Source: Flaccisagitta enflata (lineage: Eukaryota > Chaetognatha > Sagittoidea > Aphragmophora). From it: DNA of 64,000 nt. How positions within the stretch are numbered: the first letter of the stretch is position 1; each line of letters starts with the position of its first letter. The notes under the pieces are model-generated. The model did no database searches and was not told where the DNA came from. It was given only the letters and a program-made list of their open reading frames with translations. Positions 38,050 to 50,630 of the stretch are shown here, piece after piece. Both the position numbers and the translations under genes were made by a program. The stretch covers positions 66,526,001 to 66,590,000 of the forward strand of contig OZ231127.1 of the NCBI GenBank assembly GCA_965153355.1. Direction: 5' to 3'.

Positions 38050-38302
38050 TTTTTTATCTTCTTCCTCCCCCCACCTCCTCGTCTTTTTTCTCACTCGTTG
38101 CAAAATTTCCATCTTTTTTCGTCGGGGGGGGGGGGTGAAGGGGGGAAGCAGATTAGCGTCTTTACAGCTCGACCGACCTGACGATTAAATGTAAATCGCC
38201 TCAAGCTTATCGTCGGATTGTAAGAAATCACGACTGCCGACCACTCTAGTCTTGAGTTTTTTCCTTCGCATAACAAAAAAAAGAAAGAAAAAAATCATCT
38301 AA

Positions 38303-39579
<1,277 letters not shown>

Positions 39580-39584
39580 CTTTT

Positions 39585-39664
<80 letters not shown>

Positions 39665-39671
39665 TTTCTTA

Positions 39672-39744
<73 letters not shown>

Positions 39745-39809
39745 TTTCTCATTCATCCTCTGTTTTTTATTCTTTTTGCATTCTTCCTCTCTTTCTCTCT
39801 TTCTTTCTC

Positions 39810-39868
<59 letters not shown>

Positions 39869-39869
39869 C

Positions 39870-39920
<51 letters not shown>

Positions 39921-39930
39921 GTCTTCCTTC

Positions 39931-39969
<39 letters not shown>

Positions 39970-39972
39970 TGT
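39580..39972. repeat. (CTTT)n microsatellite, three blocks
   Basis: Pure CTTT runs broken by CTTTTTCTTACTTT, a 60-bp TTCCTTTCTCATTCATCC segment and CTGTCTTCCTTCC. Confidence 0.97.
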
Positions 39973-40226
39973 TTCATTCATTCTTTCTTTTTGCCTCTCT
40001 TTTTATCTTTCTTTCTCTCCATCTTCCTTGTTTCTTATTTTCTTTCCTCTTAAACCTCTTGGTTTCAATTTCATGACAGAAAAAATGATAAGTGCTTTTC
40101 TAAAAATGATAAGTTCAATTCTATCTTTTCAAGCTCAACTTCTGCCAGTTTTCCCTACCAGACTACATCCCGTCCACTGTCTGTATTCTTACGCATCACT
40201 GTATATACTTGTTGAGCCTTTTTAGT

Positions 40227-40329
<103 letters not shown>

Positions 40330-40552
40330 TTTCTAAATTCTCCTCTCTATTCAAACAGCAGCTGGAGTTCGCCTCAATTTTCAGACTCTTCCTTTTAGCA
40401 GTTTTTCCATCCCAATTCTGAGGTCAAATTCTAGCAGTACTGCACTGTCCAGTTTATGGTGCCTTTTCCTCTCCGTCTCTCTCTTTTTCTCTTTCGTTTT
40501 ATGTCTGTTTCTCAATCTTTATTTTTTCTCTGCTTCTGTCTAGTTCTATCTA

Positions 40553-40600
40553 CAGTAGATCTCGTCTAGACCTGAGATAACGGGGGCAAGCACTATGGAA
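40553..40600 (+). mobile_element. Single Tigger/pogo-like end
   Basis: TACAGTAGATCTCGTCTAGA followed by GAGATAACGGGGGCAAGC has the look of a pogo-type left end (TA then CAGT, and an ATAACGG word). No partner end is found. Confidence 0.35.
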
Positions 40601-40667
40601 GAACAAATGAAACTAGAGGGCTGATATTTGGAATATAAATTAATAAAGGAATGATTTATTCCCCAAG

Positions 40668-41003
40668 ATACTTGGTTGCCATGGAAACGCATTTCCATGT
40701 ATTTATGCTAAAATATCAATATTTTGAGAAATTTTTTGAAGGGACATTGCTTAGAATTAAATTTGCTACAAATTTCCCATAGTATGTTCTGTATAAATAT
40801 CGCTCGTTTGGCTGTTGCTAGGGAGCGAATCCATGTGTGACAACCCCTAGCAACCGCTAAATGAGCGACATTCTTACAGAACATACTGTGGGAAAGTTGT
40901 AGCAAATTTGATTTTAAACAATGTTCCCTCCAAAAAATTTGCAAAATCTTGATGCGCTTTTAAGCGTGAAGTACGGCGATCACGGTTCGCCAGCAACCAA
41001 CTA
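40668..41003. mobile_element. Fold-back element, about 150-bp arms
   Basis: Left arm words CTTGGTTGCCATGGAAACGC, AAATTTTTTGAAGGGACATT, TAAATTTGCTACAAATTTCC, ATAGTATGTTCTGTA, GGCTGTTGCTAGGG recur inverted in the right arm (CCCTAGCAACCGC, TACAGAACATACTGTGGG, AAGTTGTAGCAAATTTGATT, AATGTTCCCTCCAAAAAATT, GCCAGCAACCAACT). The loop is about 30 bp near 40830. The outer boundaries and target duplication are not clear. Confidence 0.75.
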
Positions 41004-41142
41004 TCATAGACGTAAAGCATCATTTTTGTTAGTCTATGTTCAAGTATCAATCCCTGGCTTCATTTGTTAATCTACCCAGTGGATTATTACCTCTTCTTTT
41101 ATACGTCTACATGCCTGTCCAGAGTCTGTCTATCTTTGTCTG

Positions 41143-41147
<5 letters not shown>

Positions 41148-41229
<82 letters not shown>
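41148..41229. repeat. (TA)n microsatellite
   Basis: About 40 TA units, the only long TA run in the window. Confidence 0.98.
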
Positions 41230-41233
<4 letters not shown>

Positions 41234-41774
41234 CTACTCCTCCTTTTTTGAAAAGTGGAAAAAAGTGAACCGTTTCCTCGTGAATGAGCTGAACGTTCGC
41301 GCGAGCGACGATATAAGGAGCCGTTCGATGCACATGGAGTTTGTTGCCATTGCAGCGGTTTGAAAGCAAAGTGGAGAAAGAAGAGAGAACACTGAAAAAA
41401 AGAAAAGAAAGGTTTTCACTCCAATCTGAAAGATTTAAAACTAGCCCTCGTGTTGGCTCCGCGTGAGTGAGGAAAAGGGTAAAGGAGATACTATGCAAAG
41501 AGACAAAGAGTGAATGGAGAGGGGCTACAGATGAGAAAATTCGTGAAGGGGGCGGAAAAATGCTATGCATTAAAGGCATTGAGGAGAGAGAGAGAGAGAG
41601 AGAGAGAGAAAATGAATCGTGTTTGTTTGACCAGATATTTTCTTTTCTGGACTGAAAAGCAGAGAAAATCTCATTTCAACTTTGGTCATCGAATCTTATG
41701 AAAGAGTTTCGTTCAAATACTCTCGTTTCAGCTAGCCCCCTTTTCTTTTTGTTCCTCTTCGTCTATTTTTTTCA
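41230..41774. other. No gene; short (GA)n at 41583-41609
   Basis: Unique sequence around a short GA run. No exon or transposon end seen. Confidence 0.45.
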
Positions 41775-41985
41775 CCATTCTTTTTCTTTTTCTTTTTCTT
41801 TTTCTTTTTCTTTTTCTTTTTCTTTTTCTTTTTCTTTTTCTTTTTCTTTTTCTTCTTTTTCTTTTTCTTATTCTTTTTCTTTTTTTTTCTTTCTTTTTCT
41901 TTTTCTTTTTCTTTTTCCTTTTCTTTTTCTTTTTCTTTCTCTTTTTCTTCTTCTTCTTTTTCTTCTTCTTCTTCTTGTCTTTTTA
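41775..41985. repeat. (TTTTTC)n pyrimidine tract
   Basis: TTTTTC repeats with TTC steps near both ends. Nearly the reverse complement in style of 37090-37385. Confidence 0.95.
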
Positions 41986-42050
41986 TAGTATTCTTACTCA
42001 TAAATGTCCGTCGCACAATCACGCAGCTAGTGGATTAGCTTGGTATACAC

Positions 42051-42398
42051 TACGTCCAGTGAAGCGCCCCAAACTTTGACTATGGCTCTCATCAATCTTA
42101 CCACAGTTGAGGCTTGGTAAAAAAACATTCCATGCAAAATTTTGGGCCTCTGAGATAGCAGGAACCTTCGTCAGGGTGAGGTTAAAGTTTGTATTGAATT
42201 AGCATTGGAATCAATATTTTTATTATGCAAATTTTGTCTCCGCCATAGGTTTCCATGGAAACTTCATGGTCACCCTGACAAAGGTTCCGACTGTTCCAGA
42301 GGCCTGAAATTTTGCATGGGATGTTTTTTTACCAAGCCTCAACCATGGTGAGATTGGTGAGAGTCAGCGTCGAAGTTTGGGGCGGTTCATGGGACGTA
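42051..42398. mobile_element. hAT-like fold-back MITE, 348 bp
   Basis: Arms of about 140 bp. The left begins TACGTCCAGTGAAGCGCCCC, AAACTTTGACTATGGCTCTC, GTTGAGGCTTGGTAAAAAAA. The right arm repeats these inverted (ACCAAGCCTCAACCATGG, GGGGCGGTTCATGGGACGTA). GTATACAC lies directly outside both ends (42043-42050 and 42399-42406). This resembles the duplications of the MITEs at 14253 (ATATACAG) and 35071 (TTATACAC). A truncated second copy follows at 42523-42820. Confidence 0.9.
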
Positions 42399-42522
42399 GT
42401 ATACACGGTACCAAAAAATTTATCCGCCCAAAATTGAAATGATGAAGTCGCAAATTTCTATCCCCCCCCTTTTTAGTCGCGTGCTACGAGACTCTACTAC
42501 CCGCTCTGTCGGTCCGTCCGTC

Positions 42523-42820
42523 AGGCTTTGGCTATGGCTCTCACCAATCTTTCCTAAAGTTGAGGCTTGGTAAAATATTCCATGCAAAATTTTGGGCCTC
42601 TGGGCAGCAGAACAACTAGGTGGAGAGTGAGGTTGAAGTTTGTATTGAATTAGCATTGGAATCAATGACAAATATTACCATTTGTCTCTATGGTTTCTAT
42701 GGAAAACCACAGTCACTGACAAAGACATGCTGTTCAAGCCTGAAATTCATGGAAGATGTTTTGCAAAATTTCAGCCAATGTGGAGTAGTGAAGTCAGCGT
42801 CGGTTTGGGGCGATGTGCTC
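42523..42820 (+). mobile_element. Second, truncated copy of the 42051 MITE inside HINE1
   Basis: GGCTTTGGCTATGGCTCTCA, GTTGAGGCTTGGTAAAATAT, TTTGTATTGAATTAGCATTG and GGTTTGGGGCGATG match the MITE in order. The outermost 25 bp of the left arm are missing, and the right tip has changed. It lies in the same orientation as the intact copy 125 bp away. Confidence 0.75.
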
Positions 42821-42830
42821 CTGCATGTCA

Positions 42831-42892
42831 GTCAGTCACTCCAAGCAGGGCATCGGGTATTGCTGTCCGTGTGCGATCCTTGTTTGACTTGT
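42831..42892 (-). mobile_element. F4 left-end fragment inside HINE1
   Basis: Minus strand: AAGTCAAACAAGGATCGCAC, GGACAGCAATACCCGATGCC, CTGCTTGGAGTGACTGACTG. It corresponds to the outer 60 bp of F4 and then stops before the GGGCAGCGG block. Confidence 0.7.
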
Positions 42893-43229
42893 TGCTTTTT
42901 CAGCTTTTTGAGCATACGACTCCTGCCCAGATGTCCTAGTGACCTTCTCCAGCACTGCTCCTGCCCACCCGCACGCGACTAGGGTAGCCGTGTATCCGGC
43001 CTTGTTTGGATGAGACAGGGCTGTACGATTTAGAATGTGACCGCATCTACTGAATTATGCATGTATAGAACGGCCGTGATGGTCATTTGTTGCTGTGTAA
43101 AATACCTCATGGGGTATGCACCAGATACCCGAGGGTGTTGTATTAAATTTCAATTTCAATTTCTTGTTCTTCCTCTTCTTTTTCAACTTCGTTCCTTACT
43201 TCTTCCTTTCCCCATCTCTTTCTCTTTCA

Positions 43230-43335
<106 letters not shown>

Positions 43336-43479
43336 ATTCTGTGAATGGAGGTCAAGAGATGGTCAGAAGGGTGAAATTGGTGCCTAAAGAGAAAACAGAA
43401 ACTGGAAAACTGAGATCGAATTTCCAATTCCCAGATTTCGAGTTCGAGCGGCGAAACTTTAAAAGGATTTCTTTTTTTA

Positions 43480-43690
<211 letters not shown>

Positions 43691-44801
43691 TCTTTCTTCC
43701 TTCCTTTCCATTTTCGAGGAGTGTAAGGAGATTCGATTTCTCTGCTTTTTATTTGGCAAGTTTTCTTTCAAAAAGAAAGAATTCATTCTTCGTGGTCAAT
43801 TTTTGGTGAGCCGCTGGGCCTCGGAGAAATCGCCCCTTGAGGGGCCACCGAAGAAATTTTGTTTACGCAGAGTTGAGAGGAAGAAGAATTGTTGTATGTA
43901 TGTAATGAGGAGGAGGAGGAGGTGAGGGTGGATGCAGTGATGGATTCTGGACTGAACAAGGATGAAGGACTACGTATTGAGTAAAATAGAATGGGAGAGT
44001 GAGGGACATGGAATCACGTGTAAAAAGTGGGGATTGATGTTGAAAATGATGAGATTCTTGCATGATCACGAATTATCTTTTTTCATATTTTTAAGTTTGG
44101 AAAAGTGTTTTACAATCTCAACTTTTTTCGGAATCGGCTCAGTGAAACGTTAATCTTCACATTGCAGACTATGAAAGAGGGCCAAGAGATGATTTACAAG
44201 ATTTGATGACAGATGAAGTAATGGAGAGAAAACCCAAAACTCAAAATCGCTCCTTGGAATTCACGTGTTACCGACATGTACGCGCATGCATGCAGAGTTC
44301 CTTCCGGAATGAAGTCAAGAGGACACTTCCCATTATCATCATAGTGAGTTGCTGTATATCAAGTTTATTCACATGGACGATCATTATATCTTCCCCTGCT
44401 TTTCTATCAATATCTTTAACACACATGCTACTGTCACAGATTAATGCTCGTAATGATGAAACTCCCTTTAGTTTCGGAAAGGAAATACAGTTAAAAACCT
44501 TTCTAACGAAGCCCAAGGGAACCTGATATTTTCTGGTTACAGGCGAATTTCGCTGTAGCCATAGACAAACAATTGCTTGTAATCTAGTAGCATAAACAAC
44601 CATCAGAATGGTTTTGTTCATTCAGAAAGATAACATAAAGGTGTCGCGGAACAAAATAGCATATCATCACACACACACTTCTTCCCTCTTTCTAGGATCG
44701 CTTTAGTTCTCTTTCTTTCTTTCCTTTATCCTTTCACTCTTCATTCCTTTCCTTCTTCCCCTCCATGCAAAATTTCTCTCTCTTCTTCCTTTCATTCTCT
44801 T
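43691..44801. other. No gene recognised
   Basis: Unique sequence. A 107-codon frame at 44203-44526 has a hydrophobic stretch at residues 44-62 (IIIIVSCCISSLFTWTIII). It is not part of any family I recognise. TTACAGGCGAATTTCGCTGT at 44540 recalls a Tigger-like end. Confidence 0.4.
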
Positions 44802-45341
44802 TTTGGGCAGCGGCCCCAAAGGGCCGATGTCCTGTAGGACACAGGGGGTAATTTCCAGACGTCCGTCCGTCCGTCCCCCCCCCCCCCCGTTGGCCATCGA
44901 GGCCTAAAATCCTCAATTTCAGGCCTGATTTAGGCCCTCTAAGCCCTCAAATCAGCCCTCCAGGCTTCAAATCAGCCCTCCAGACCTCAAATCAGCTCTC
45001 CAGGCCTCAAATCAGCTCTCAAGGCCTCAATTCAGCTCTCCAGGCCTCAAATCAGCATTCCAGGCCTCAAATCAGCCCTCCAGGCCTCCAATCTGCCCCT
45101 AATGCCTCAAGCCTACCCCCGGATCTCATATCTAATCTTCAGGACTAAAATCTTCCCCTAAACCTCAAATCCCTCTTAGGCCTGATATATTCTACCTCAG
45201 GACGTCTGGAAATTACCCCCTGTGTCCTACAGGACATCGGTCCTTTGGGGCCGCTGCCCTGCTCTCACTCCACTACCTCACTTGATTACTCCAAGCAGGG
45301 CATCGGGTACCGCTGACCATGTGCAATCCTTGGATGACTAG
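44802..45341 (-). mobile_element. F4 element with one-way array
   Basis: On plus: TTTGGGCAGCGGCCCCAAAG, GGCCGATGTCCTGTAGGACA, TTTCCAGACGTCCGTCCG, then units like CAGGCCTCAAATCAGCCCTC to about 45190, then GGACGTCTGGAAATTACCCC, TGTCCTACAGGACATCGGTC, GGGGCCGCTGCCCTGC, GGGCATCGGGTACCGCTGAC, CCTTGGATGACTAG. It has the same palindrome subtype (GTCCTGTAGGAC) as 32380-33402. Confidence 0.85.
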
Positions 45342-45349
45342 TTATTTCT

Positions 45350-45412
45350 TCCTTCCTTCCTTCCTTCCTTCCTTCCTTCCTTCCTTCCTTCCTTCCTTCC
45401 TTCCTTCCTTTC
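45350..45412. repeat. (TTCC)n microsatellite
   Basis: About 15 TTCC units, beginning directly after the F4 left end. Confidence 0.96.
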
Positions 45413-45489
45413 TATCTTTCTCTCTTTCTCTCCATGAAAAAATTCGTTACACGTCAGTCATGAAGACCATTTTCACTCGTAAATACTTT

Positions 45490-45635
45490 GTACAGGCGAT
45501 TTTTTGTTAGTCACAGTTCGTTACAGGCGATTTTTTAAAACAAAGAATCTGAAGAAAAAATGATGGGACTTTCAAAGATATTCGTTAGAGGCGGAATTTC
45601 GTAAGAAGCGTGTTCGTTAGAATGATTTTCTTATG
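45490..45635. mobile_element. Tigger-like MITE remnants
   Basis: TACAGGCGATTTTTTGTTAG, GTTCGTTACAGGCGATTTTT and TTCGTTAGAGGCGGAATTTC are variants of the pogo-type end seen at 55964-56141. Boundaries cannot be set. A further remnant (TACCGTTAAATCCCGCTCAA and GTTATAGGTGGAATTC) lies at 46201-46270. Confidence 0.4.
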
Positions 45636-45639
45636 TAGT

Positions 45640-45845
45640 AGACTAGTAGTGATGTCGAGGTTGGTTCTGCCAGATCTTTATGTATGATGAGAGCTCCCAT
45701 TGACCACAGGGGGAAGTACTGCATTGTTGGCCAGGACTGCAACGTCCTTGCAAATGTAGTGACTCAGAGGCAGAGCCAGAAGTCACGCTCAGATTCCAAA
45801 GTAGAGCATTAGGAGTGATGGGTCCACTGGGGACCGGATTAAGGA
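45640..45845. other. Balanced-composition block of unknown nature
   Basis: About 200 bp of even base composition between A/T-rich flanks, with GGGGGAAGTACTGCATTGTT, GGCCAGGACTGCAACGTCC. A 42-codon frame starts at ATGATGAGAGC near 45686 and ends at a TAG before GAGTGATGGG. It could be an exon or a SINE/LINE tail. Neither is recognised. Confidence 0.3.
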
Positions 45846-46301
45846 ATTTCTAAGGTAATTTTTGATTAATATCTTTCCAGCATTCCATGTTTTTCGTCCT
45901 TACTACAAAAGGCTATGTTCTTTTTTTCACTAGCTATTATGTGGTCATACTCTTTCAAAAGTAAATCACTGTTTTAAGAAATAAAAATGCAATAAGTGAA
46001 TAGCCGGGAAATTAGATTTGGTCACTGATAACAACTCAATAATCAATGCGAAAAGAAAACGTCAATATGCAAATTAGATTCATGACATAGCCATAAAGAC
46101 AAAAACGCGGTTACGTGGATGTTTCCAATTCATTAACAAAAGGTCAATGGCAATGCAGCTTCCTACTAAATCGCGCGCTATTCGGTCTGACAGGTTAGTA
46201 TACCGTTAAATCCCGCTCAAACGATTTTCAAGGGCCTAACAAATCTAATCTGTTATAGGTGGAATTCTACTGCAGGCTTTTGCAGCCAACGTAGGAATTA
46301 A
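45846..46301. other. No gene recognised
   Basis: Unique A/T-rich sequence apart from the Tigger-like remnant near 46201-46270. Confidence 0.4.
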
Positions 46302-46984
<683 letters not shown>

Positions 46985-47298
46985 TCCAATAGATGTGTCC
47001 TCTTTAGGTATGTCACAAAAATATATAAAGAGATGAAGAAATAAAAAAACCACCCTAAAAATCACATTAGGAAATTTCACGTTATGGACCTCCCTTAAGA
47101 CTTAGAGACACACCCTCTTTTAAAGATACGAGGACGCATCTAAACACACAAAGCCAATAAAAAAACAAGCCCAGGCGGGCAACTCCATGCGTGATCTGCG
47201 TGATATCAGAAGAGGCCTAACGGACGGACGGACGGACGGACGGACGGACGGACGGACGGACAAACCTTCTTATAGAGATGCGATGACGCATCTAAAAA
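46985..47298 (+). mobile_element. HINE3 ends, two adjacent
   Basis: Two HINE3 3' ends lie in a row: ACACCCTCTTTTAAAGATAC, GAGGACGCATCTAAAC (to about 47140), and a better one at 47219-47298. The latter has (GGAC)n, then AACCTTCTTATAGAGATGCG, ATGACGCATCTAAAAAG. The last one forms the hairpin AGATGCG-ATGA-CGCATCT followed by AAAAA, the same architecture as HINE1 and HINE2. TAGATGTGTCCTCTTTAGG at 46987 is an inverted relative. Confidence 0.65.
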
Positions 47299-47329
47299 GA
47301 TGAAATATATTTTCATGATGATTTGGATA

Positions 47330-47335
<6 letters not shown>

Positions 47336-47382
<47 letters not shown>
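47336..47382. repeat. (GA)n microsatellite
   Basis: About 23 GA units, 40 bp past a HINE3 hairpin. Confidence 0.97.
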
Positions 47383-47383
<1 letters not shown>

Positions 47384-47838
47384 ACTATGTCTGTCAGATC
47401 GTAGCTGTCGAATGCCGGTTCTGAGCTCCTCCCTTTCAAAGGGTTTCATGTTTCTGGAAATGGTTAATTACGAAAATGAAAGCGATTAACATCCGAAAAG
47501 TGATCTTATCCATTACGTCAGGTTTGACCACCTTTGAGCTACAATTAGATCACAATGCCCAACATTTGACTCGTCAATGAAACTAAAATGATCAACCTTG
47601 TCAACTTATTCGCGCTGTCAGGCTTGACCCCTCGAGGCTTAAGGCCCTTATTCTGTAACAAAGAAATCGATGAGGACAAACATGGAAGCCAATTCATATT
47701 GGCGCAATGAAAGATCTGCCATGTGATCTTTTTCTCACCTACACACCGCTGTGTGAAGCCTTTAGTGATAACGAATAAAAAGTCGAAACATAGTGAATAA
47801 GAGAATAAGAGAATGATAGCATTAGAGAATTTTTACAA
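47383..47838. other. No gene recognised
   Basis: Unique sequence. No exon or repeat end seen. Confidence 0.45.
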
Positions 47839-48085
47839 AACAAGAAGCGCGGGTTACAATATCGTCGCGGACGGGTTGGCAGGGGCGTACAACCCGCTCC
47901 ATCCTATACACTTTTTTACACACAAATACACACAATTACAAGTGCAGCCTCTAAAATACGCATTTTCCCACTTTTCCACTCGAGCATCACAGGTGGGTGG
48001 ACGGGCAGACCAATAGATGGACGGACAGATGAACGGATGAATGGATGGACGGACGAACGAAAAACTCTTTCGTAAATTGCAAGTC
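47839..48085 (+). mobile_element. HINE2, 3' hairpin eroded
   Basis: 5' end AACAAGAAGCGCGGGTTACA, ATATCGTCGCGGACGGGTTG, GCAGGGGCG. The core has ATTTTCCCACTTTTCCACTC as in 12073-12300. Then GGAC/GACG repeats and AAACTCTTTCGTAAATTGCA in place of the hairpin. It abuts the next HINE1 copy directly. Confidence 0.7.
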
Positions 48086-48091
48086 CATGTC

Positions 48092-48440
48092 AAACAAGGC
48101 CAACACCTATAAGTCGCGTGCGAGACTTACAGACTAAGAATGACTTAGAATGACTTAGAATGACGTGAAATGGCCAAAAACGACTTAAAATGACTAAAAA
48201 ACCTGATGACCGAATATGACCTAAAACAACTTTAAAATAACTTAAAATGACTTAGAATGACTCAAAATGACTTGGAATAACTATTAATGACTTAAAATGA
48301 CTTCAAATGACCTAAGAGTTGATGTTATATTACAAAAAAGGAAAGTGTGATGGACGGACTGACGGACGGATGGACCGACGGACGGACCGACAGACGGACC
48401 GACAAAGCGGGGTGTAGAGTCGCGTGCACACGACTAAAAA
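48092..48440 (+). mobile_element. HINE1, long form, with TGACTTAAAA core array
   Basis: AACAAGGCCAACACCTATAA, GTCGCGTGCGAGACTT, then about 15 degenerate units of AATGACTTAAAATGACTTAG. Then GGACGGACTGACGGACGG-type microsatellite, GACAAAGCGGGGTGTAG, and the hairpin AGTCGCG-TGCA-CACGACT, followed by AAAAA. It is the same subfamily as 3708-4250 in opposite orientation. Confidence 0.8.
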
Positions 48441-48605
48441 TTGGGAGAGAAAAAATAGTGCGAACAATAACGTTCTAGTGTGGGAATGCCTACGTTTGAC
48501 AAAACAAAATTTTGGTAAAAATAAAATTCTGTGGAGTGATAGTGTTTTAGATATGACGGTTGTTTTGACTTTATCATCGGAATCTTATGGTTCCAATTGT
48601 TAAGT

Positions 48606-48606
<1 letters not shown>

Positions 48607-48688
<82 letters not shown>
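48607..48688. repeat. (CT)n microsatellite
   Basis: About 41 CT units. A short (GA)n also occurs at 48857-48887. The rest to 49150 is unique. Confidence 0.97.
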
Positions 48689-48692
<4 letters not shown>

Positions 48693-48851
48693 TTTCCATT
48701 TGTGAATCCAAAGAAACGCAAAGAAACACAAATCGGCCATTTCCACTCGGATTTATACCGCAGACAGTGATTTAAGTACCAGAACCGTGCTCAATGGTAG
48801 CAATATTCCAAATATCAAAACCAGCCCAGAGAAATGAGTAAGAATGAGAAG

Positions 48852-48891
<40 letters not shown>

Positions 48892-49154
48892 TGAGCACGT
48901 AAAAATGGAATGTCATTCTAATGCACGCGTTTTGCGTGTGCGTGTGTGTCAGTGTCAGTTTTCACTCTAGCTAATTGTATTTGGTTGAATTGGTTCAATA
49001 TATCGTTCTTTTCTTCTTTGTCTGTCTTTAATGTTGGTATGAAAGGATACTGTTAGTTTTGGTATTTTATCAATCACAATCACCATGCTGGTGGGTTTTT
49101 TCTAATTGCTTTATTTCGTGGTTGAGTTTGCATTTGTTTTCGTTCAATTACATC

Positions 49155-49448
49155 CAGGGGTGTATATAATTGAGCGGCTTTTGATTTTATTGCCCCCCCC
49201 TGCCTCTGATTTTCTCCCCTGCGATATGTCGCGTCGCCTTACAAAGTTTATGGTTTTCTTCCCGATAAAGCAATTAAACAGTACAAATTAGGTCTAAAAA
49301 GTGTTAAATTGTGTTGAAGTAATCAAATATTACCTTTTGATACTACCAAAAGTGTTAAATTTTCTTTTTTCTTTTTTTTTTTAAACTTTTGATTTTTTTC
49401 CCCATCTCTAAACCCTTTGGGGGGAATGCTCAACTTTATACACGCCTA
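49155..49448. mobile_element. hAT-like MITE, second copy of the 18286 family
   Basis: CAGGGGTGTATATAATTGAG, GCGGCTTTTGATTTTATTGC at left and GGGGGAATGCTCAACTTTAT, ACACGCCTA at right match 18286-18611 in order, including TAATCAAATATTACCTTTTG in the middle. The flanks ATTACATC and TTTACTAC agree only partly, so the target duplication has decayed. Confidence 0.8.
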
Positions 49449-49456
49449 TTTACTAC

Positions 49457-49677
49457 CTAGCTCATAGATATACGGACACCTGAAAATGAGCATCAACTTT
49501 ACAAAGATGCTGCGCTTAAGCAAATTAAGTAGCTGAACCCTGATTGGTCGCATTTGAAAGTTTTTAAACAACTCTTTGAAACGGGTCTAATCTGGTGTCA
49601 GTAACTCAATTTATTATAGCGCAGCACCTCTCCAAAGTTGATGCTACTTTTCAAGTGTCCGTATATTTATGAGCTAG
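49457..49677. mobile_element. Fold-back MITE, 221 bp
   Basis: Left end CTAGCTCATAGATATACGGA, CACCTGAAAATGAGCATCAA, CTTT. Right end inverted: AAAGTTGATGCTACTTTTCA, AGTGTCCGTATATTTATGAG, CTAG. The arms run about 70 bp. No clean target duplication is visible. It begins 8 bp after the preceding hAT-like MITE. Confidence 0.8.
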
Positions 49678-50009
49678 ATGCGTACATCTGTCGTTCACAA
49701 ATCAGATTTCATTATCGCTGCATTTATTTTTAACGTCACCGATCTTCATCAATTATCATTTCCGTTGTTATTGTTGTTATTGTTGTCATTGTCTTCGTGG
49801 AAGCATCTGAACCCATGTACAGACAGTCTAAGCAAAGCTGTCGCCCGTCGGCGCTTCGGCGCTTCTCTCAGCCTCTCAGCCAAAAGCCATTTTCGCGTTG
49901 CTTTTGTCAAACCTTAATTAAGATTGGTGACCAAATTTTTGCCGGCGCGAAAATTCATGTTGGGAAAATGAAGACAAATTTTAGACGTTGAATGGAAACA
50001 ACGGAATGG

Positions 50010-50037
50010 AATATAATATAATATAATATAATATAAG
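50010..50037. repeat. (TAATA)n pentanucleotide
   Basis: Five TATAA units. An inverted repeat TAGCAACCA / TGGTTGCTA follows at 50041-50085. Confidence 0.85.
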
Positions 50038-50187
50038 ATATAGCAACCAACACAGACCCCAAAGAGTCCAAACAAATGGTTGCTATTAGTACAAAAACCT
50101 TAAACGTAAGATAGTGTTTGATTTCTTCACGTATTCACAAGTTGATAGATTTTAGTTTGTTTTTAGATCCTAATAGTCCCAAAACAA

Positions 50188-50630
50188 TTCCAATGATATG
50201 ATATTGTCATTGTTGTTGTCATTGTTGTTGTCATTGTTGTTGTTGTTGATATCGCCTATTTTGTTGCTGTTGTTGTCATTGTCATTGTCATTATTGATAA
50301 AGTTCCAATATCATCGGTGTTTTTGGTGTCGCCGTTGCTGTTTCCATATGTTTCGCCGTAATTGTCGCCAAAGCGGTCCCCATAGCTGTCGCCGCAGCTG
50401 TCGCCGCAGCTGTCGCCGCAGCTGTCGCCGTAGCTGTCGCCATCATTGACGCAGTCGTTGACACTGTCATTGATCGGTGATTGTCGATGCTACTGTTTGT
50501 TGTTGTTGTTATTGTTATTGTTGTTGTGGTTGTTGTTGCCGCTGTTGCTGTTGTGGTTGTTGTTGATGTCCTTGTTGTGGCTGTTGCTGTTCCTGATGTC
50601 TTCAGCACTGCCCAGCTCAATCGCAATTGA
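50188..50630. repeat. (GTT)n-rich tract with a 12-bp GCTGTCGCCGCA array
   Basis: GTTGTCATTGTT words at 50200-50300. Then GCTGTCGCCGCA repeated about five times at 50384-50440. Then GTTGTTGTTATTGTTATTG and more to 50600. The 223-codon minus-strand frame across this region is mostly Thr/Ala repeat and I do not call it a gene. Confidence 0.8.

Larger units (their letters stand above)
42471..43006 (-). mobile_element. HINE1 composite carrying MITE and F4 pieces
   Basis: On the minus strand: AACAAGGCCGGATACACGGC, TACCCTAGTCGCGTGCGGGT, GGGCAGGAGCAGTGCTGGAG. Then an F4 left-end fragment, then a copy of the 42051 MITE, then a short GGAC microsatellite, and the hairpin AGTCTCG-TAGCA-CGCGACT followed by AAAAA. 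One base of the hairpin stem is changed (CTCG for CGCG). The interior matches 53482-54408 before the F4 piece, so the two copies belong to one subfamily. Confidence 0.75.
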
